Source of the DNA: Exobasidium rhododendri
Taxonomy: Eukaryota > Basidiomycota > Exobasidiomycetes > Exobasidiales > Exobasidiaceae
Length of the DNA stretch: 64,000 nt
Assembly (NCBI GenBank): GCA_026210745.1
Contig: CP110632.1
Location: forward strand, 372,001-436,000
Direction: 5' to 3'
In this document: piece by piece, positions 1 to 11,700 of the stretch
Position numbering within the stretch: position 1 is the stretch's first letter
Layout: each line of letters opens with the position of its first letter
Made by a program: the position numbers and the translations under genes
Notes under the pieces: model-generated
Databases searched by the model: none
Told to the model about the DNA's origin: nothing
What the model saw: only the letters and a program-made list of their open reading frames with translations

Positions 1-214
1 CAGCAAACATCTGAAGGAAGAAGAAGAAGAAGCAGAGGAAGTGGGTCAATTTTCCTTACTCGTTGAGATTATCAGGGGGAGACTTCATTCACCTTTGCTT
101 GGCCTTGTACTTGCTCATTGAAAGGTACGTTTTGACCAGGTTCTATTCCTGTGATCGGTGCATCTTTTGCCGTTTCGGGAACGTTGGAATCAAGCTCTGA
201 TGGATTCGTAGATG

Positions 215-249
<35 letters not shown>

Positions 250-456
250 AGTGAACGGGAGAAAAGAAGAGTGGAAGAAAGGAAAAGAAGAGACGAGAAG
301 TGTGATATCAGCGTACGTTTTCTCGTTGTTCAACATCTTCAGACCCTTTGAATCGCTCAAAAGGATGACAGACAATGACAAAGACTCACGTTGACCCAAC
401 GTATTGCTCTGGCCCTGGGCGGTTCCTCCGGTCTGCTCGCTTGATTGGTATGACAT
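1..456 (-). CDS. Small hydrophilic protein of unknown function, 3' end beyond window
   Basis: Partial gene on the minus strand. The ATG is at 456. Exon 1 (456-390) encodes MSYQSSEQTGGTAQGQSNTLG and ends at a GTGAGT donor. Exon 2 is about 217-93, after an acceptor that abuts a TA repeat. Exon 3 begins at about 10 and leaves the window. The spliced frame is open and rich in Gln, Ser, Thr and Asn, with no signal peptide or membrane segment so far. It ends in the segment NVPFNEQVQGQAKMFAG, whose 'EQVxGxAK' style recalls small soluble basidiomycete proteins of unknown role, but I do not recognise the family firmly. The exon structure is inferred from splice sites and frame only. Confidence 0.55.
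219..247. repeat. (TA)n microsatellite at an intron 3' end
   Basis: About 14 uninterrupted TA units. On the minus strand the repeat lies at the 3' end of intron 1 of the partial gene at 1-456, and the predicted acceptor TAG is formed by the end of the repeat. Confidence 0.9.
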
Positions 457-766
457 TGCGTTGATTTTGGCCGAGGATGGGGATCCGACTGTGTAGATGG
501 TTGGGGGTGGAGGTAAATCACTTCCTTAAGGAAAGGGTGTAGCTGGGCTAGCCTTGAGCCTTCCGACCGCGCATGAATAAATGCGCGACATTCACATCTC
601 TATCGTGAGTTGCTTGGAAAAGACGTCTGCCGCCACAAGTCTCGCCCGACGAAAGATTTGAATGGATTGTAACATTACTATACGGCGGTTGCTACTGATA
701 CAAGGAAGTTGCAAGGATAAAGTTACTATTGTGTCAAATAAAGGGTAAAGATGGGAAAAGCGCACT
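457..766. other. Intergenic: promoter of the 1-456 gene, 3' flank of the next gene
   Basis: Both neighbours are on the minus strand, so this spacer holds the upstream region of the first gene and the 3' untranslated region of the membrane protein gene. I see no convincing ORF or RNA gene. Confidence 0.6.
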
Positions 767-2734
767 CTAATCTTCCGGTGGAGCAGACGGTGCTGAGGGG
801 AGGGTATTATCGTGTCTGTCGTTACTTTCCTCCTCTTCTTGGGGTGCGCTTGGGGCTGATGGCTTGATCCGGTCTTGACCTTCATACTGTGGCAGATGAT
901 TCAAGTCCTCCGGTCTGCTCTCCACCAATGCCAACGCTTTTCTATTCTCTTCTTCCGCCTCGCGCGCCTTCTCTTTGCCCGCACTGGTTGATTTCGCAGG
1001 CTGCGCACCTGTTCGTGAGGGTGACAAGTTACTAGAGTAAGGCATGTCAAAGTGTGAATAGGTGGCGGAAGACAAAGGTCTTGGAGGAGCAGGAAGGAGA
1101 GTGGATCCCATTCGAGTGCCCTTTCCCTTCGAATACCTTCCCTGATCTGATTCGAGGATCGCCAATTCTTCCGCCGCCACTTCCAGATCCGACGGTGCAC
1201 TGGCTAGCACGCCACTCAGCGTATTTGTCTGCAGTAGGGCAGTGGGGGCATCAGGGCTGGAAGGGGAGGAATCGTAACTGGGGGCGGCCACCTGTTGAAG
1301 TGGTGGTGCGCTCGGATAAGAAGCTGCATTTCTTAATCGACCAAGCACGTCCTTGTCGTCGGTAGCGATATGCGCCGAGTAATTGTCCTGTCCGATGCTT
1401 GCTGTAATGTTGGTCTGCGTTCTTAAGTCAGAATTGGCATTGAAGGTGGTGAATGGCTGAGTTGACGAAGTCGCTTGGGTGTCACAGCCAGGCGCGGCAT
1501 CTTCAAATACTGCTTGCGATTTCTCGTCGTTCAGTTGTTGCAAAGGTACTACAACACCGGCGCCCAATTGACGGTCAGCAGATGGGTGGATTTGCTCAGG
1601 ACTTTGAGAGGTAGAACGACGGTGGCTGGGAATATAGGCTGGTGGAAGGGCATCGACATTGTCGTCGTCGTCGAGATTGCTTTGCTGCTGACGTACTGCT
1701 TCATCTGCGGCTGCTACGTCGGCAATCGAAATCACAGTGCGGTCGTTTCTAGTAATTTCCTGTCCTCCTCTTGGTGAGTCTCCAGATTCGACAGAGGCTG
1801 CATCTTCGGGTGCCGTGACCAGCTCAGGGCCTTGTGAAGTCTGCGATCTATCATTCGAGCCATCATCTCGCGATCGACTTGACGTGGACACTCTCGGCAA
1901 AAATCCAGAGGACCTGTCATCATCGACGTCAGATTGAAGTGAGCGGCTCTTTCGCGATGCACTGTCGGCTTTTCTCTTTGTCAACTTTCGGGTTGATACT
2001 TTGACCCATCGGATGCCAGTGGAAATTCCCTTCACATCCTTGCCACTTGTCGTGTCACCACCTGCCGTTCCCTCAGCTCCCGCCTCTTTCGTCCTCCTCC
2101 TTTTCCTTTTCTTTTCACCTCTACCCCCCTTTCTCATCTCTCTCTCCTCCTTCATCTTTTTCAACGCCGCCTCGTCACTGACATCGATATCTCCTTCAGC
2201 TTCCAAAATCCTCTTATCCCTGAGGAATACTGCTGCTCCAATGATCAGTACAATAAAGATGGCGAGAAAGATGGAGCAAATAATGACAGCCTTCCTTTGA
2301 AACCAGATAGACCTCTTGCCTGGGTCCCAAGAAGAGGCGATGTTGGATGCAAAAGCAGAGGGTACTAAGATGGCTTTCCCAGAGCCTGTCGTGACTGGAA
2401 AAGTACGACGAGCGATCTTTAGTGTAGGCGTGGCTGCGTCTCGCAAATTCGGATCCATTGTGAGTGTCTGATGGCGATAACTTTCATCATTTGAGTTGGC
2501 TGCTACTGCTGACTTTCCTGCTGCTGCAGGATATCGAGGCAAGAACTCGTCGATGTCGTCGAATTTAAGAGCTCCTGCATCGTTTCTTTTCACTGCGTTG
2601 GCTGTCTGGACTGGTCTTGGTGCCGCATGACAACTGTCGAAAGCGTTGATGATCAGATAGGAGGCGACAAGTATCGAAGGTGGTGCCGCTGCTGTGCCCC
2701 TGCCAGACCTTCTCGCTGCTCGAGACTTGGTCAT
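767..2734 (-). CDS. Single-pass membrane protein with PPxY motif, function unknown
   Basis: A single intronless ORF of 655 aa starting at an ATG. Residues about 20-36 form a hydrophobic stretch that could be a signal peptide ending near CHAAP. One clear membrane span lies at about 148-171 (VIICSIFLAIFIVLIIG). It is followed by a short acidic stretch and then a strongly basic Lys/Arg cluster at about 199-216, as expected for a cytosolic juxtamembrane side. The long C-terminal tail is disordered in character (Ser, Asp, Gln, Pro-rich). It has an LPPAY motif (PPxY) at about 363-367 and an LPQY motif near the end. PPxY motifs bind WW domains of Rsp5/NEDD4 ubiquitin ligases, so a role as ubiquitin-ligase adaptor or sorted cargo is possible; this is inference. 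No enzymatic domain is recognised. Confidence 0.75.
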   Translation of the reverse strand: MTKSRAARRSGRGTAAAPPSILVASYLIINAFDSCHAAPRPVQTANAVKRNDAGALKFDDIDEFLPRYPAAAGKSAVAANSNDESYRHQTLTMDPNLRDAATPTLKIARRTFPVTTGSGKAILVPSAFASNIASSWDPGKRSIWFQRKAVIICSIFLAIFIVLIIGAAVFLRDKRILEAEGDIDVSDEAALKKMKEEREMRKGGRGEKKRKRRRTKEAGAEGTAGGDTTSGKDVKGISTGIRWVKVSTRKLTKRKADSASRKSRSLQSDVDDDRSSGFLPRVSTSSRSRDDGSNDRSQTSQGPELVTAPEDAASVESGDSPRGGQEITRNDRTVISIADVAAADEAVRQQQSNLDDDDNVDALPPAYIPSHRRSTSQSPEQIHPSADRQLGAGVVVPLQQLNDEKSQAVFEDAAPGCDTQATSSTQPFTTFNANSDLRTQTNITASIGQDNYSAHIATDDKDVLGRLRNAASYPSAPPLQQVAAPSYDSSPSSPDAPTALLQTNTLSGVLASAPSDLEVAAEELAILESDQGRYSKGKGTRMGSTLLPAPPRPLSSATYSHFDMPYSSNLSPSRTGAQPAKSTSAGKEKAREAEEENRKALALVESRPEDLNHLPQYEGQDRIKPSAPSAPQEEEESNDRHDNTLPSAPSAPPED

Positions 2735-3711
2735 GGTAAAGAGGCAACCTTGTCCCAGCGGTAGCTCGCAACAAGAGTGCGTGAAGCTTCAAGGAGGGTG
2801 CACAATGAAGACTTAACCCTTTTCGGAGTACCCTATTTCAGCCAAGATTGCGATACAATAGGTGATACGAACGCCGACGGAATGTGGCTTTATGTCGGAG
2901 ACGGAGAGAGGCTATGTCTACGTCAAACGAGGTAAACTATAGTTTTTGAAGCGGAAGATACGCCAGAACTTGAAGGGAGATGTTGAGGGAGACGGCGAGT
3001 GCGGGTCGTGGTGGTTTTCAGAGGCTAGGATGGGCAGCGAATGATGGCATGAGGTGCGACAAAGGGCTGCTTGAAATTGTGTACCAAATCACACTCCCAA
3101 AGTGAAGCCCGCCTTTGCAAGTTTCAATTAAGAAAAGAAGATTATTCGAAACTGAATTGAGAATGCACCGTTGGAATACAAGTCCAATTATTCTGATAAT
3201 CATCTACGCGGTGCTCACTATACGTCTGTTTGCATGCAAGTTTCCGCGGGTAAGTAGTCAGCGTCTGAGCCGCCTCCTTGTCTTACCCTTTGCTGCAAAA
3301 TTGTCTATCTGTTTATATTGAGATTCAAGATTATTATGAGAATAGAAGCGTGTCGAATTATGATTAATGGTGAGGCGCGCGGGGAAGATCAAGCTTGGAC
3401 CAGAGCCAGAGCTCAAGAAGCCGACCCCTTACCAGCGCAAATACCAGCTTTGCTATCTAAAGAAAACTCTAATGTCAAATTTTCTTATACAGTATTCGAT
3501 TGAGCCTGCGAGTCGAATCTCGAGAGCGTCTGCCAGGACAAAAGTCGGACTTTAGCGTCCAGGGCCCTAAAAATGATGTGAGCCTTGGTCGCAGGGGAGA
3601 TATACTGGTACATCTATGACATTGACGCAGCTAAAAGTACATTGTTTAATTTTTGAGTGAGAGACTTGACTCGTTGAACGATAGCAGAGGTAGGCAGATA
3701 TTCTCAAAAAG
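2735..3711. other. Intergenic spacer, no gene seen
   Basis: Upstream region of the membrane protein gene and 3' flank of BUD31. Short ORFs exist but none shows family similarity, plausible splicing or a good start context. No tRNA was recognised. Confidence 0.6.
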
Positions 3712-4383
3712 CTAGTCCGCTGAACAGCACCCTCTGCAGCCACAGTGAGCACATTCGAAGGTCTGAGCACTTTTGAGCTGACTTTTTGGGACCCGACATA
3801 TGCAGGTGCTACCTGAGTAATTCATGTCCTGTGAGTGGGTGAGAAGAAGCGAAATAGTAAGCGACTCATTCCTACTAGGCATGGACTTGTCCCGCAATTC
3901 CCTTGGTGCACTTACCATGCTCTGAATGCATCGAACGCAGCATAGCTTTTCGTATCCAGTCCTCTTCCATTTGGCTATCAGACTGCGGAGAGATAGAGCG
4001 TCATGTGAGCAATGCATATATGAGACAGCAACCCGTACATGGCGTAACGACTCACTTTGCGTCTGCATACCCCTGTTTCAAGAGCCAGTCGTATAGCTCC
4101 TTACTGATAGCCTCTCGCTGATAGTAGAGATCATATATGTACCTGGATCTCGTATGTGCTATCCTCATTATTGGCCATAAGGCCTCTAATGTAGACCTCA
4201 TCAGACGATCAGTACAGGTCTACAGGCTCTCAATCCGGTCTCTCACTCACCTTTTGCCCTCTTGCCCTCCGTGTTCTCGTTCTCGGCGTCCCTCATTGCT
4301 CTCGCATAGTCTTCCAAGATCCCCTCAATCTCTTCATATCCCTCTGGCGGTGCCTTTGTCCTCGACGTACGAATCTTGGGCAT
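3712..4383 (-). CDS. BUD31: Pre-mRNA splicing factor BUD31 (G10 family)
   Basis: Four exons on the minus strand: 4383-4251, 4185-4056, 3982-3916 and 3828-3712, joining to 148 aa. Human and yeast BUD31 are about 144-157 aa. The N-terminus is [19 protein letters not shown]. The middle has the family block [20 protein letters not shown] and [21 protein letters not shown]. The C-terminus carries the cysteine-rich zinc-binding block [10 protein letters not shown]...[13 protein letters not shown]31 is a small component of the activated spliceosome (NTC-related complex) in the nucleus. All joins keep frame and restore conserved sequence, so the exon model is well supported. It is transcribed divergently from the DUF2236 gene. 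Confidence 0.95.
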
Positions 4384-5200
4384 GGCGAAGTCGGGAGCCT
4401 ATGGTGTGCCAGCCAGGTGTGCAGAGGTGTGAGAAGTTGCAAGCTGATCTCGGTCTCAATAGCTGGTCAGTGCAAATTCTCGCAGATCTCATATATATTC
4501 CTGCAGGGAGTGGTGATGGCCTGCCTGGTCGAAGCTTGGGATCTTGGCTGACACGTGAGTAAGAAATGGAAATTTCGGATTTCGCTCAACTTCACATCAT
4601 GAAGTTGACCTTTAGGAGTGGAGTGGATGCTCTCCATGGGGAAAGGGTGAACGCCAAGAGCAGCATTGTCCACTTAAACGTTTCCCCAATCTTCATCAGA
4701 CTACTTGTCGATTTGCATCGCATGTAGCGTGACAAGCTGCAGCATCAGACAATTGACTGACTTGTAGACGCAGGCCAGAGTGAGTTTACAGCTCAGTACA
4801 CACAAGGATCTCAAGAGTGGAAGCGAGTACATACGAAGCATCACGCGGTGTCCGCTCGCTTCCCGCTTCCCGCTTCCACTTCTGATAGAAGAGCGTCGTT
4901 GAGCTTGGGTCACTTCTACTTGACCGGAGGCCCTGTTCTCGGCCATAGGTGGGTACCTTTTTACATTTTGATGTGGAAGCAAGATGGCGCTAGCGCAGTC
5001 GCCGGATGCCTTCTTGATTAGTCACTTTCGGATGACATAAGATACGCTTGAATTGCCATAAAAGTTTGATTGCTTAGTTGAATGCACACTTTGGAAGGAT
5101 GAAAGATACGAGGACGGCCACTGCTCGTCATGGCTGATCTGTGTGCAAGCCGAATGACACACCTCTCTCGACCTACGATCAACTGCTCGATCTTCTAGAA
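4384..5200. other. Divergent promoter region, no gene seen
   Basis: Spacer between BUD31 and the mpaB-like gene, which point away from each other. A minus-strand ORF of 93 codons (4701-4982) has no recognisable similarity. Inside it are three CGCTTCC-type tandem units (4856-4878) and an inverted repeat of GTGGAAGCG (4817-4825) with CGCTTCCAC (4871-4879). Confidence 0.55.
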
Positions 5201-7410
5201 ATGGGGTCGTTCTACTGCGCAATCCTCGGATTGATTGTGGCGCATCCCACTTTGCTGGTGTTCCCAGTAGGTGTCTTCTCGTGGCTGGCCTACCGAATCA
5301 CGCACCCCGCCCTACTTCCTGGCTTTCCAGCTACGCTTACGCTGCTCCTGCCCAATTCAAAGCAATCACACCCTTATGCTGCTACACTCTCTCCTTTGTC
5401 CTATGTTCGAGCCAGATGGGCCTTTCGAAAGTATGCTAGATCAAGGGGCTACCATTCTGGCAAGGACTACATCAAGCAAATCCGAGAAGACGAAGATTAC
5501 GACTGGGCCAATGGAGAGAAACCTAGTAAGGGAGACCTGGTGCGAGGCTGGGATCGAGTGATGGTATGGGACGAAGACTGTATCGATATGGTCGTTCTCG
5601 AGAGGTGAGAGCGCAATGTAGAGAGGGAGAGGGAGAGGGAGAGAGAACGTCTGCTGACACAATGACACTTGCGTTCTTCGACAGCTGGAGGAGTCTGTCT
5701 GATACACTCTCGGACAGTGCGTTGGAAACGGCTGTTCAAAAGGGTCCATCTGACATCATGCTACAAATTGCTCAACATAAGATAGATTGCGATAACTCAG
5801 CCAAAGAGACCATTACAGAGAGCTCCTTCCTAGACTTCTGGGATGCTGTGAATCAACGACCACCTCGCGGGAGCGGAGCGATCGGACTAGATTGGTACAA
5901 GGAGAAGGGTATGATCACCGCCGACGAGTACAAGGAGAGGGGACTTTGCGACATTGATGAAAAATACAGCAGCTTCGAAACATGGAAGGGAAGCGATGGG
6001 AGGAAAGAAGCGCCACCAACACAAGAAGAACTAGAGGAAGAAGCTCGCATCCTCCAACGTGGGAAACAAATGTTCTACCGATATGGTCCACCCATCCTCT
6101 TGGGTCTAATGCATGTCGGTCTATCCGGTGGATTCGCTAGTCCTCGCATCACCGACGTCCTCAAGGCGACGGGATACTTGATGTCTGGCAAGAAGAAGAA
6201 TTCGGAAGAGTCTCGTCAGCAGCTGAAGCACAATATCCAGAAGATGCAAGAGCACTTCGAGGAGGAAAGTGCAGCGAGCGAAAAGTCGACTTTACCCAGT
6301 CAAGCCACAACTGATCGGACTTTTCGAAGACTTCTCGAGACCATGTCCTTTGTCCTTGACTTGATGGAGACCGATCAATCTCTTTCTCCCCCTGCGATGA
6401 ATCACGCAGCTACCAAAGTCGAAAGTGGAAAGGAGTTGTTGGATCAGGGTGGCGTTGGGTGGCTTTCTTGCTGTCGTGTTCGCTTCATCCATACCAATGT
6501 TCGAAGACGACTCTCCCCCTCGGGCAATCTGAGCAAAGTATATTCACTCAGTAGTGGACTTCCCATCAATCAAGAAGATCTCCTGGCGACATTGACATCC
6601 TTTTCCATCGCCCCACTCTACACGCTACAACAGATGGGCATCTCGCCAAGTCAGCAAGAGCGAAAAGACTATGTTGCATTGTGGCGACATGTAGGATTCT
6701 ACATGGGAATCGAGCCTACGCTGCTTCAAAGGGTCTTCCGAGATGTAGACAGTGCAGAACGATTCTTTTGTTGTGTGGCATCGCATCACTTCTTGGCCGT
6801 GACCAAGTTCAAGTATTCGACTTCACCTCCTCCAATCTCCAGCACTTTCGGAAAGGACCCCGAGGAAATCAAGCGATTTCACTTCGATCAAGGTCCTGCC
6901 TTACCTCTCCTTTACTCCGTGGCAAAGCGGCCGCCTGGTAATATGAGCTTTTCCACTCTGTGCTGCCTCTCGAGGTATCTCCTGGGCAATTCGCTAGCCA
7001 ACGCCGTCTCTCTTCCCTCCATCACGCGTCGGCAACATCTCGGCATTCGACTGCGACTCTTCATCTTAGCATTCCCACCTCTGTTCGCTCGGTACTATCC
7101 TAGGAGGCAGTTTGGTGAAAGTTTGAGAGAAAATTGCCAAGGTCTCTTACGAAGGGTTGTCATTTGGAGCATGAAGGGCGATCCCGTCTCCTTTGAGAGC
7201 AATCGAGAGGAGAACAAGGATCAAATGGCAAAGATAGAGATTGGAGTTCAAGAAGGCGTAAGATTACGAAGACAATATTTTCATCTCATGTATGAAATGT
7301 TGGCCGTCACCCTACTTTTCCTCCTTTTGGCCATGGTTGGTCTTTCTTACCTCTTCATTTGGACGGTCCGACTGCTAGCCTCCCATCGAGACTACGTCTG
7401 TTCTGTATAG
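5201..7410 (+). CDS. DUF2236 / mpaB-type ER-bound oxygenase-like membrane protein
   Basis: Two exons, 5201-5604 and 5685-7410, joining in frame to 709 aa. The intron contains a GAGGGA purine repeat. An N-terminal hydrophobic region (residues about 5-30, LGLIVAHPTLLVFPVGVFSW) and a C-terminal span (LLFLLLAMVGLSYLFIW) bracket the domain. The centre matches the fungal DUF2236 family, which includes mpaB of mycophenolate biosynthesis and rubber oxygenase: a YGPP...LMHVGLSGGFASP region, then WLSCCRVRFIHTNVRRRL with the typical family histidine/arginine pattern, then a CCVASHHF block. Known members are heme-binding oxygenases that cleave double bonds, but the substrate here cannot be told. The start chosen is the ATG at 5201; no ATG lies upstream in frame. 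No biosynthetic cluster surrounds it. Confidence 0.8.
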
Positions 7411-7544
7411 AAGCACATCCCCCGCCCCCCATATCCACATAGACACTTATTTACACTGTATATTCCTCATCAACTGCTCTCTTTCTGTGCACATAGATTA
7501 TCTACTAGTCTCAGATCATAATATATAGACGTCACACTCCATCT

Positions 7545-7663
7545 ATCTGTGGCCATAGAACCATGAAAATACCGCATCCCGTCCGATCTGCGAAGTCAAG
7601 CATGGTATCGCCTAGTCAGTACTGCGGTGGGGGACCACGCGGGAATCCTGGGTGCTGCAGTTT
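7545..7663 (+). rRNA. 5S ribosomal RNA gene
   Basis: About 119 nt that align by eye with fungal 5S rRNA. The 5' part reads GGCCATAG...GCATCCCGTCCGATCTGCG and the 3' part GTGGGGGACCACGCGGGAAT followed by CCTGGGTGCTGCAG. The 5' end CTGTGGC pairs with the 3' end GCTGCAG (with G-U wobbles), giving helix I. The internal box C region of the Pol III promoter is intact. A run of five T follows at 7667-7671. The gene is alone, outside any rDNA repeat, as in fungi with dispersed 5S genes. Slight divergence from consensus leaves open that it is a minor copy. Ends are estimated to within a few bases. Confidence 0.93.
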
Positions 7664-7666
7664 ACC

Positions 7667-7671
7667 TTTTT
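7667..7671 (+). terminator. RNA polymerase III terminator of the 5S gene
   Basis: Run of five T residues four bases past the predicted 3' end of the 5S rRNA, the standard Pol III stop signal. Confidence 0.7.
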
Positions 7672-8793
7672 GCCTTTCGGCTGTACCTTTATGCCGCCCC
7701 TATTCTGTAATTTTTTGGTGACTGTTCCTGGCAGGCTCTCCTTCGTGCTTTGCAGCTCAAGTCTGCTCACCACCTGAGATTAGTCTGTTCTAGGGGAATA
7801 CCAGTTGAACAGTGCACGAACAAATTCCCCTATCACAGGATCCAAAAGATAAGCTGACAGGATTTTACTTTAAGTCCGTGTATGAGTCACCGCAAAGGAG
7901 AAAAGAAAAGCAGCATTCACACATTGCACGCATGCACGAAGATAGCAAGAGAGAGAGGAATGGGAGACCATGCATGCTCGACCGCACATATTAGAGTTTT
8001 CAGACGAGAGGTCAGCTGTGAGAGAAGTCCACATTGCAGATTGTCAGATTCATCTCCACGGAGGAAGAGGAGGTGCAATGTGAGAATCTATATCATTTTC
8101 ATGGGTTCGGTGAACGGAAAGGATGTGCGCAGTACATAGCCGGACTTTGGATAAACTGACTTGGCCCTCTTCTTCTCTCAATTATGCCGTCTCACACAAG
8201 ATCGAATGGCGGATTTAACGCGCGTAGAAATTGCAAATTTAAAGTCACTTGTCTTTTCTTCTCTCGGCACATCCTCCTTCGATCTTCAATTTACCCATTG
8301 GAACCAAGATCTTAGGAAATCTTTGCTAGCGGAGTTTCGAGATACTTAATTGAATCAGGATTAGGGAAATAAAAACGAAGAAAAAGAATAAGAAAGAAAA
8401 AACAGAGATGACGGAAGATTGAATCAATCCAACGATTCGATTCATGTGTATGCGCTGAACAACCCCCCCTTCCCCCTTTCCCCCTCCACTTACGGCGGAT
8501 GGTTTCAAAGGTGTGACTCTTGAGATGTAAGGCCGAACAATGGGTGGGTTAAGTGAAACCCAATCGAGAGGGTCAGTGAGTGATCCTCCTCGTATATAAT
8601 TTCTCTTCCCTCCCTCTGGAAATCCTTGCCTCGACCATCGACTCTCTGCACCTCTTATCTGCTCTCTCTCTTTCTCGAGTGGCACCTGGGCAGGACAGCA
8701 AGACGATCGATAAAGTCCAAGATTGGACAACTCTACATTAGGAGGAAGCAGACGATTGTAAAAAAATAGACTTCACATCACACATACAGGATT

Positions 8794-11700
8794 ATGTCCG
8801 CAGATGAGAGTCGCGCCGAGGCGCAGGAGACAATGGTCGATCTACAGGGGAGTCATCCTTTGCAACAGGTGGACAGCACTGGGACGTGGGGGGAATCAAG
8901 TCGAGGAGAAGGAGTGAACGTCGATCAGGCTCGAGCTGATTTCGAAATAGCCCGACAAAGCACTAGGAGCGAACAACATAGAGGAAAGCGAAGCAACTCC
9001 GCCAAGGGGTCCAGAGTGGGAAGCAGCAGAACGCGTGGCGAAGAGGGTATCACTGAAGCCGCCGACGTCGAACGGGGCGAAGGAGAACACGATGAGGATG
9101 ATGCCAACGCTTTCGATCTACGTAAGTTCATGGAAGTGCGAACTTCCAAGGCAAAGCAAGACGGTGTGCATGGTGAAAAGCCGGTCGGAGTTGCATGGCG
9201 TGACGTAGCGGTCACTGCACCTGGATCTGGTGGTGGTGGTGTGCTGGTCAAGACGCTACCGCAAGCCATTGTCAACACCGTCTCCAAGGATCCCATTGGG
9301 ATTGCTACCTTTTTGTTCCCTTCCTTGAACAAGATGATGGCGAAGCGATCGAATGCCTCTGCGAACTATCTCATTCAGGGACAGAGCGGTATTTTGAGGG
9401 CAGGAGAGATGCTCCTCGTGCTTGGTCGACCTGGATCAGGATGCTCTACTACTCTTCGTGCCCTGACAGCGTCTTCCAACAGCAATGTGGAACAATCTGG
9501 AGAAATCAACTTTGGCGGTCTCAGCATCGAAGAGATTCAAAAGCACTTCCGAGGACAGGTCATCTTCTCTGATGAGGACGACATTCACTTCCCAACTCTG
9601 ACTGTTGCGCAGACACTGCAATTCGCTCTCAAAAACAAGGCGCCAGCTCAAAGTAAGCGCCTTAGCAGTGAGAGCCGAGCCGACTTCATCAACACCGTTA
9701 CCGACGTTATCCTAAAGATGTTCGGGATGTCGCACGTTCGAGACACAATCGTGGGAGACGCCGCCGTCCGTGGTGTTTCCGGAGGAGAGAGGAAGCGAGT
9801 GACGATTGGAGAGGCGCTCATCGGTCAGGCAAGTGTCGTGGCATGGGACAACTCCACTCGTGGTCTCGATGCGAGCACGGCACTTGACTACGCTCGATCG
9901 TTGCGAATCATGACGGATTTGTCCCGGCGTACCACTATGGCCACCCTCTACCAAGTGTCGGAGTCTATCTACGAATACTTTGACCGAGTGTCCGTCATTG
10001 ACGAGGGTCGTTGCATCTACTACGGTCCAAGCAAGCAAGCACGGGAATACTTCCACAACTTGGGATACTATTCCCCTCATCGTCAAACGACGGCGGACTT
10101 TGTCACGGCCGTCACGGATCCTGGTCAAGTTCAATACCGTGAAGGATTTGAAAAGAAGGCACCAAAGACGTCTGAAGATCGTGAGCGGGTGTGGAAGGAG
10201 AGTGCTTTGTATGCTGATCTCGTCAAGGAAATTGACGTGTACGAACGATCAGTGAGGGAGAGTGAAAAGCAAGAAGCGCAGCAGTTGAAGCAAGAAGTGA
10301 TCGCGGAGAAGAACAAGGGAGTGAAGCACTCGTCTAACTACACCGTCAGCTTTTGGGAACAAGTCAAAGCTTGCATCTGGAGGCAACTGCTCATCAGATG
10401 GGGAAGCAGAGACGACATCTACATCAAGCTCTTCACCATCGTTGCCATCAGTCTAATCATCGGAGGCTTGTTTTACGGGGAAGCCTATGATTCCACGGGT
10501 ATTTTCACAAGAGGAGGTGCCATTCTCTTCTTGTGTCTATTCAACGGTTGGTTGCAGCTTTCGGAAGGTTTTGAAGCCGTCGCAGGAAGACCCATGCTGG
10601 CTCGACACAAGCAGTTTGCGTTCCATCGTCCCAGTGCAGTAGTAATTGCAAGAGCGCTGGTGGACATTCCTTTCCTCTTTGTTCAATGCTTCCTCACTAC
10701 CATCATCATTTGGGGCCTGGCTGGCTTGAGAAGAACGGCAGGCGCATTCTTCTTGTATCTGCTGTATGTCTTCCTCTCTGCATACAGTGCAACGGCTCTG
10801 TACCGTGCCATTGCGGCCGTATCTGGAGGCTTCAACGAGGCCATTCGGTTCAGTGTCTTGTCACTCAACGTCATCATCATCTTTGTCGGTTACGTCATTC
10901 GTCGACCTCAGATGAACTGGATGGTCTGGCTGAACTACGTCAATGGAATCAGCTATGCATTTGAAGCAATGCTGGCAAACGAAATAGCTTACGACATTCC
11001 CTGCAATCCTTCTCAGATCGTTCCTTTTGGAGAAGCGCGAGATGTGGCGTTCCAGACTTGTGGACTGACCGGTGCGCAGCCTGGTTCTATCACTGTCACA
11101 GCAGCCGCATACCTTTCTACGACCTTCAAGTACAAGCGTTCGACCATCAGCTACAATTGGGCCGTCTTGGTTGCTTTCACTGTACTTTACTTCATTCCTA
11201 CCATTATCGCCGCCGAGGTCATTGACTGGAGTGGCGGCGGTGGTGGTGTCACGGTCTTTGCTCGAACAAAAGCAGCAAAGAAGAAACTTCAAGGAGCAGC
11301 GGCACAAGAAGCTAAAGCGGACGACGTTGAAGCAGGCAGTGAGAAGCAAAACATTGCTCAACCAATTGAAAGAGATGACTCTGGAAACGATTCCACCCGG
11401 GCCAATTCTGTGGAGGTAGGAGGGGAAAAGGCGGGTGAAGTCACTGTTGCTTCTCAAAACGATTTAGACTCTCGCGCGATCTTCACTTGGAAAGATGTAA
11501 ACTTGACACTGCCGACTGGAAGGAAGTTGTTGCAACACGTCGATGGATGGGTCTTGCCCGGTACGATTACTGCCTTGATGGGCGCAAGTGGTGCAGGCAA
11601 GACTACATTGATGAGCGCGCTTTCTCAGCGCGGTGTGGCTGGTGTTGTTGCAGGAGAAATCTTCGTTGACGGACGACCTTTAGATCGAGGTTTCCAAAAG

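Larger units (their letters stand above)
7411..8793. other. Intergenic region carrying a 5S rRNA gene and the ABC transporter promoter
   Basis: Besides the 5S gene at 7545-7663, this spacer holds the 3' flank of the DUF2236 gene and the upstream region of the ABC transporter. At 8463-8490 there is a C/T tract with several CCCCT units, which match the stress-response element core known from yeast; their activity here is unknown. No protein gene was recognised. Confidence 0.6.

Noticed and set aside
3490-3560. tRNA-like T-loop phrase GAGTCGAATCTC
   Set aside because: No acceptor or D-stem partners at the correct spacing.
4701-4982. 93-codon minus-strand ORF upstream of BUD31
   Set aside because: No similarity, contains simple CGCTTCC repeats, probably promoter DNA.
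10861-11457. 198-codon antisense ORF in the ABC transporter gene
   Set aside because: Lies wholly within the transporter coding region in the opposite strand, with no signals of its own.
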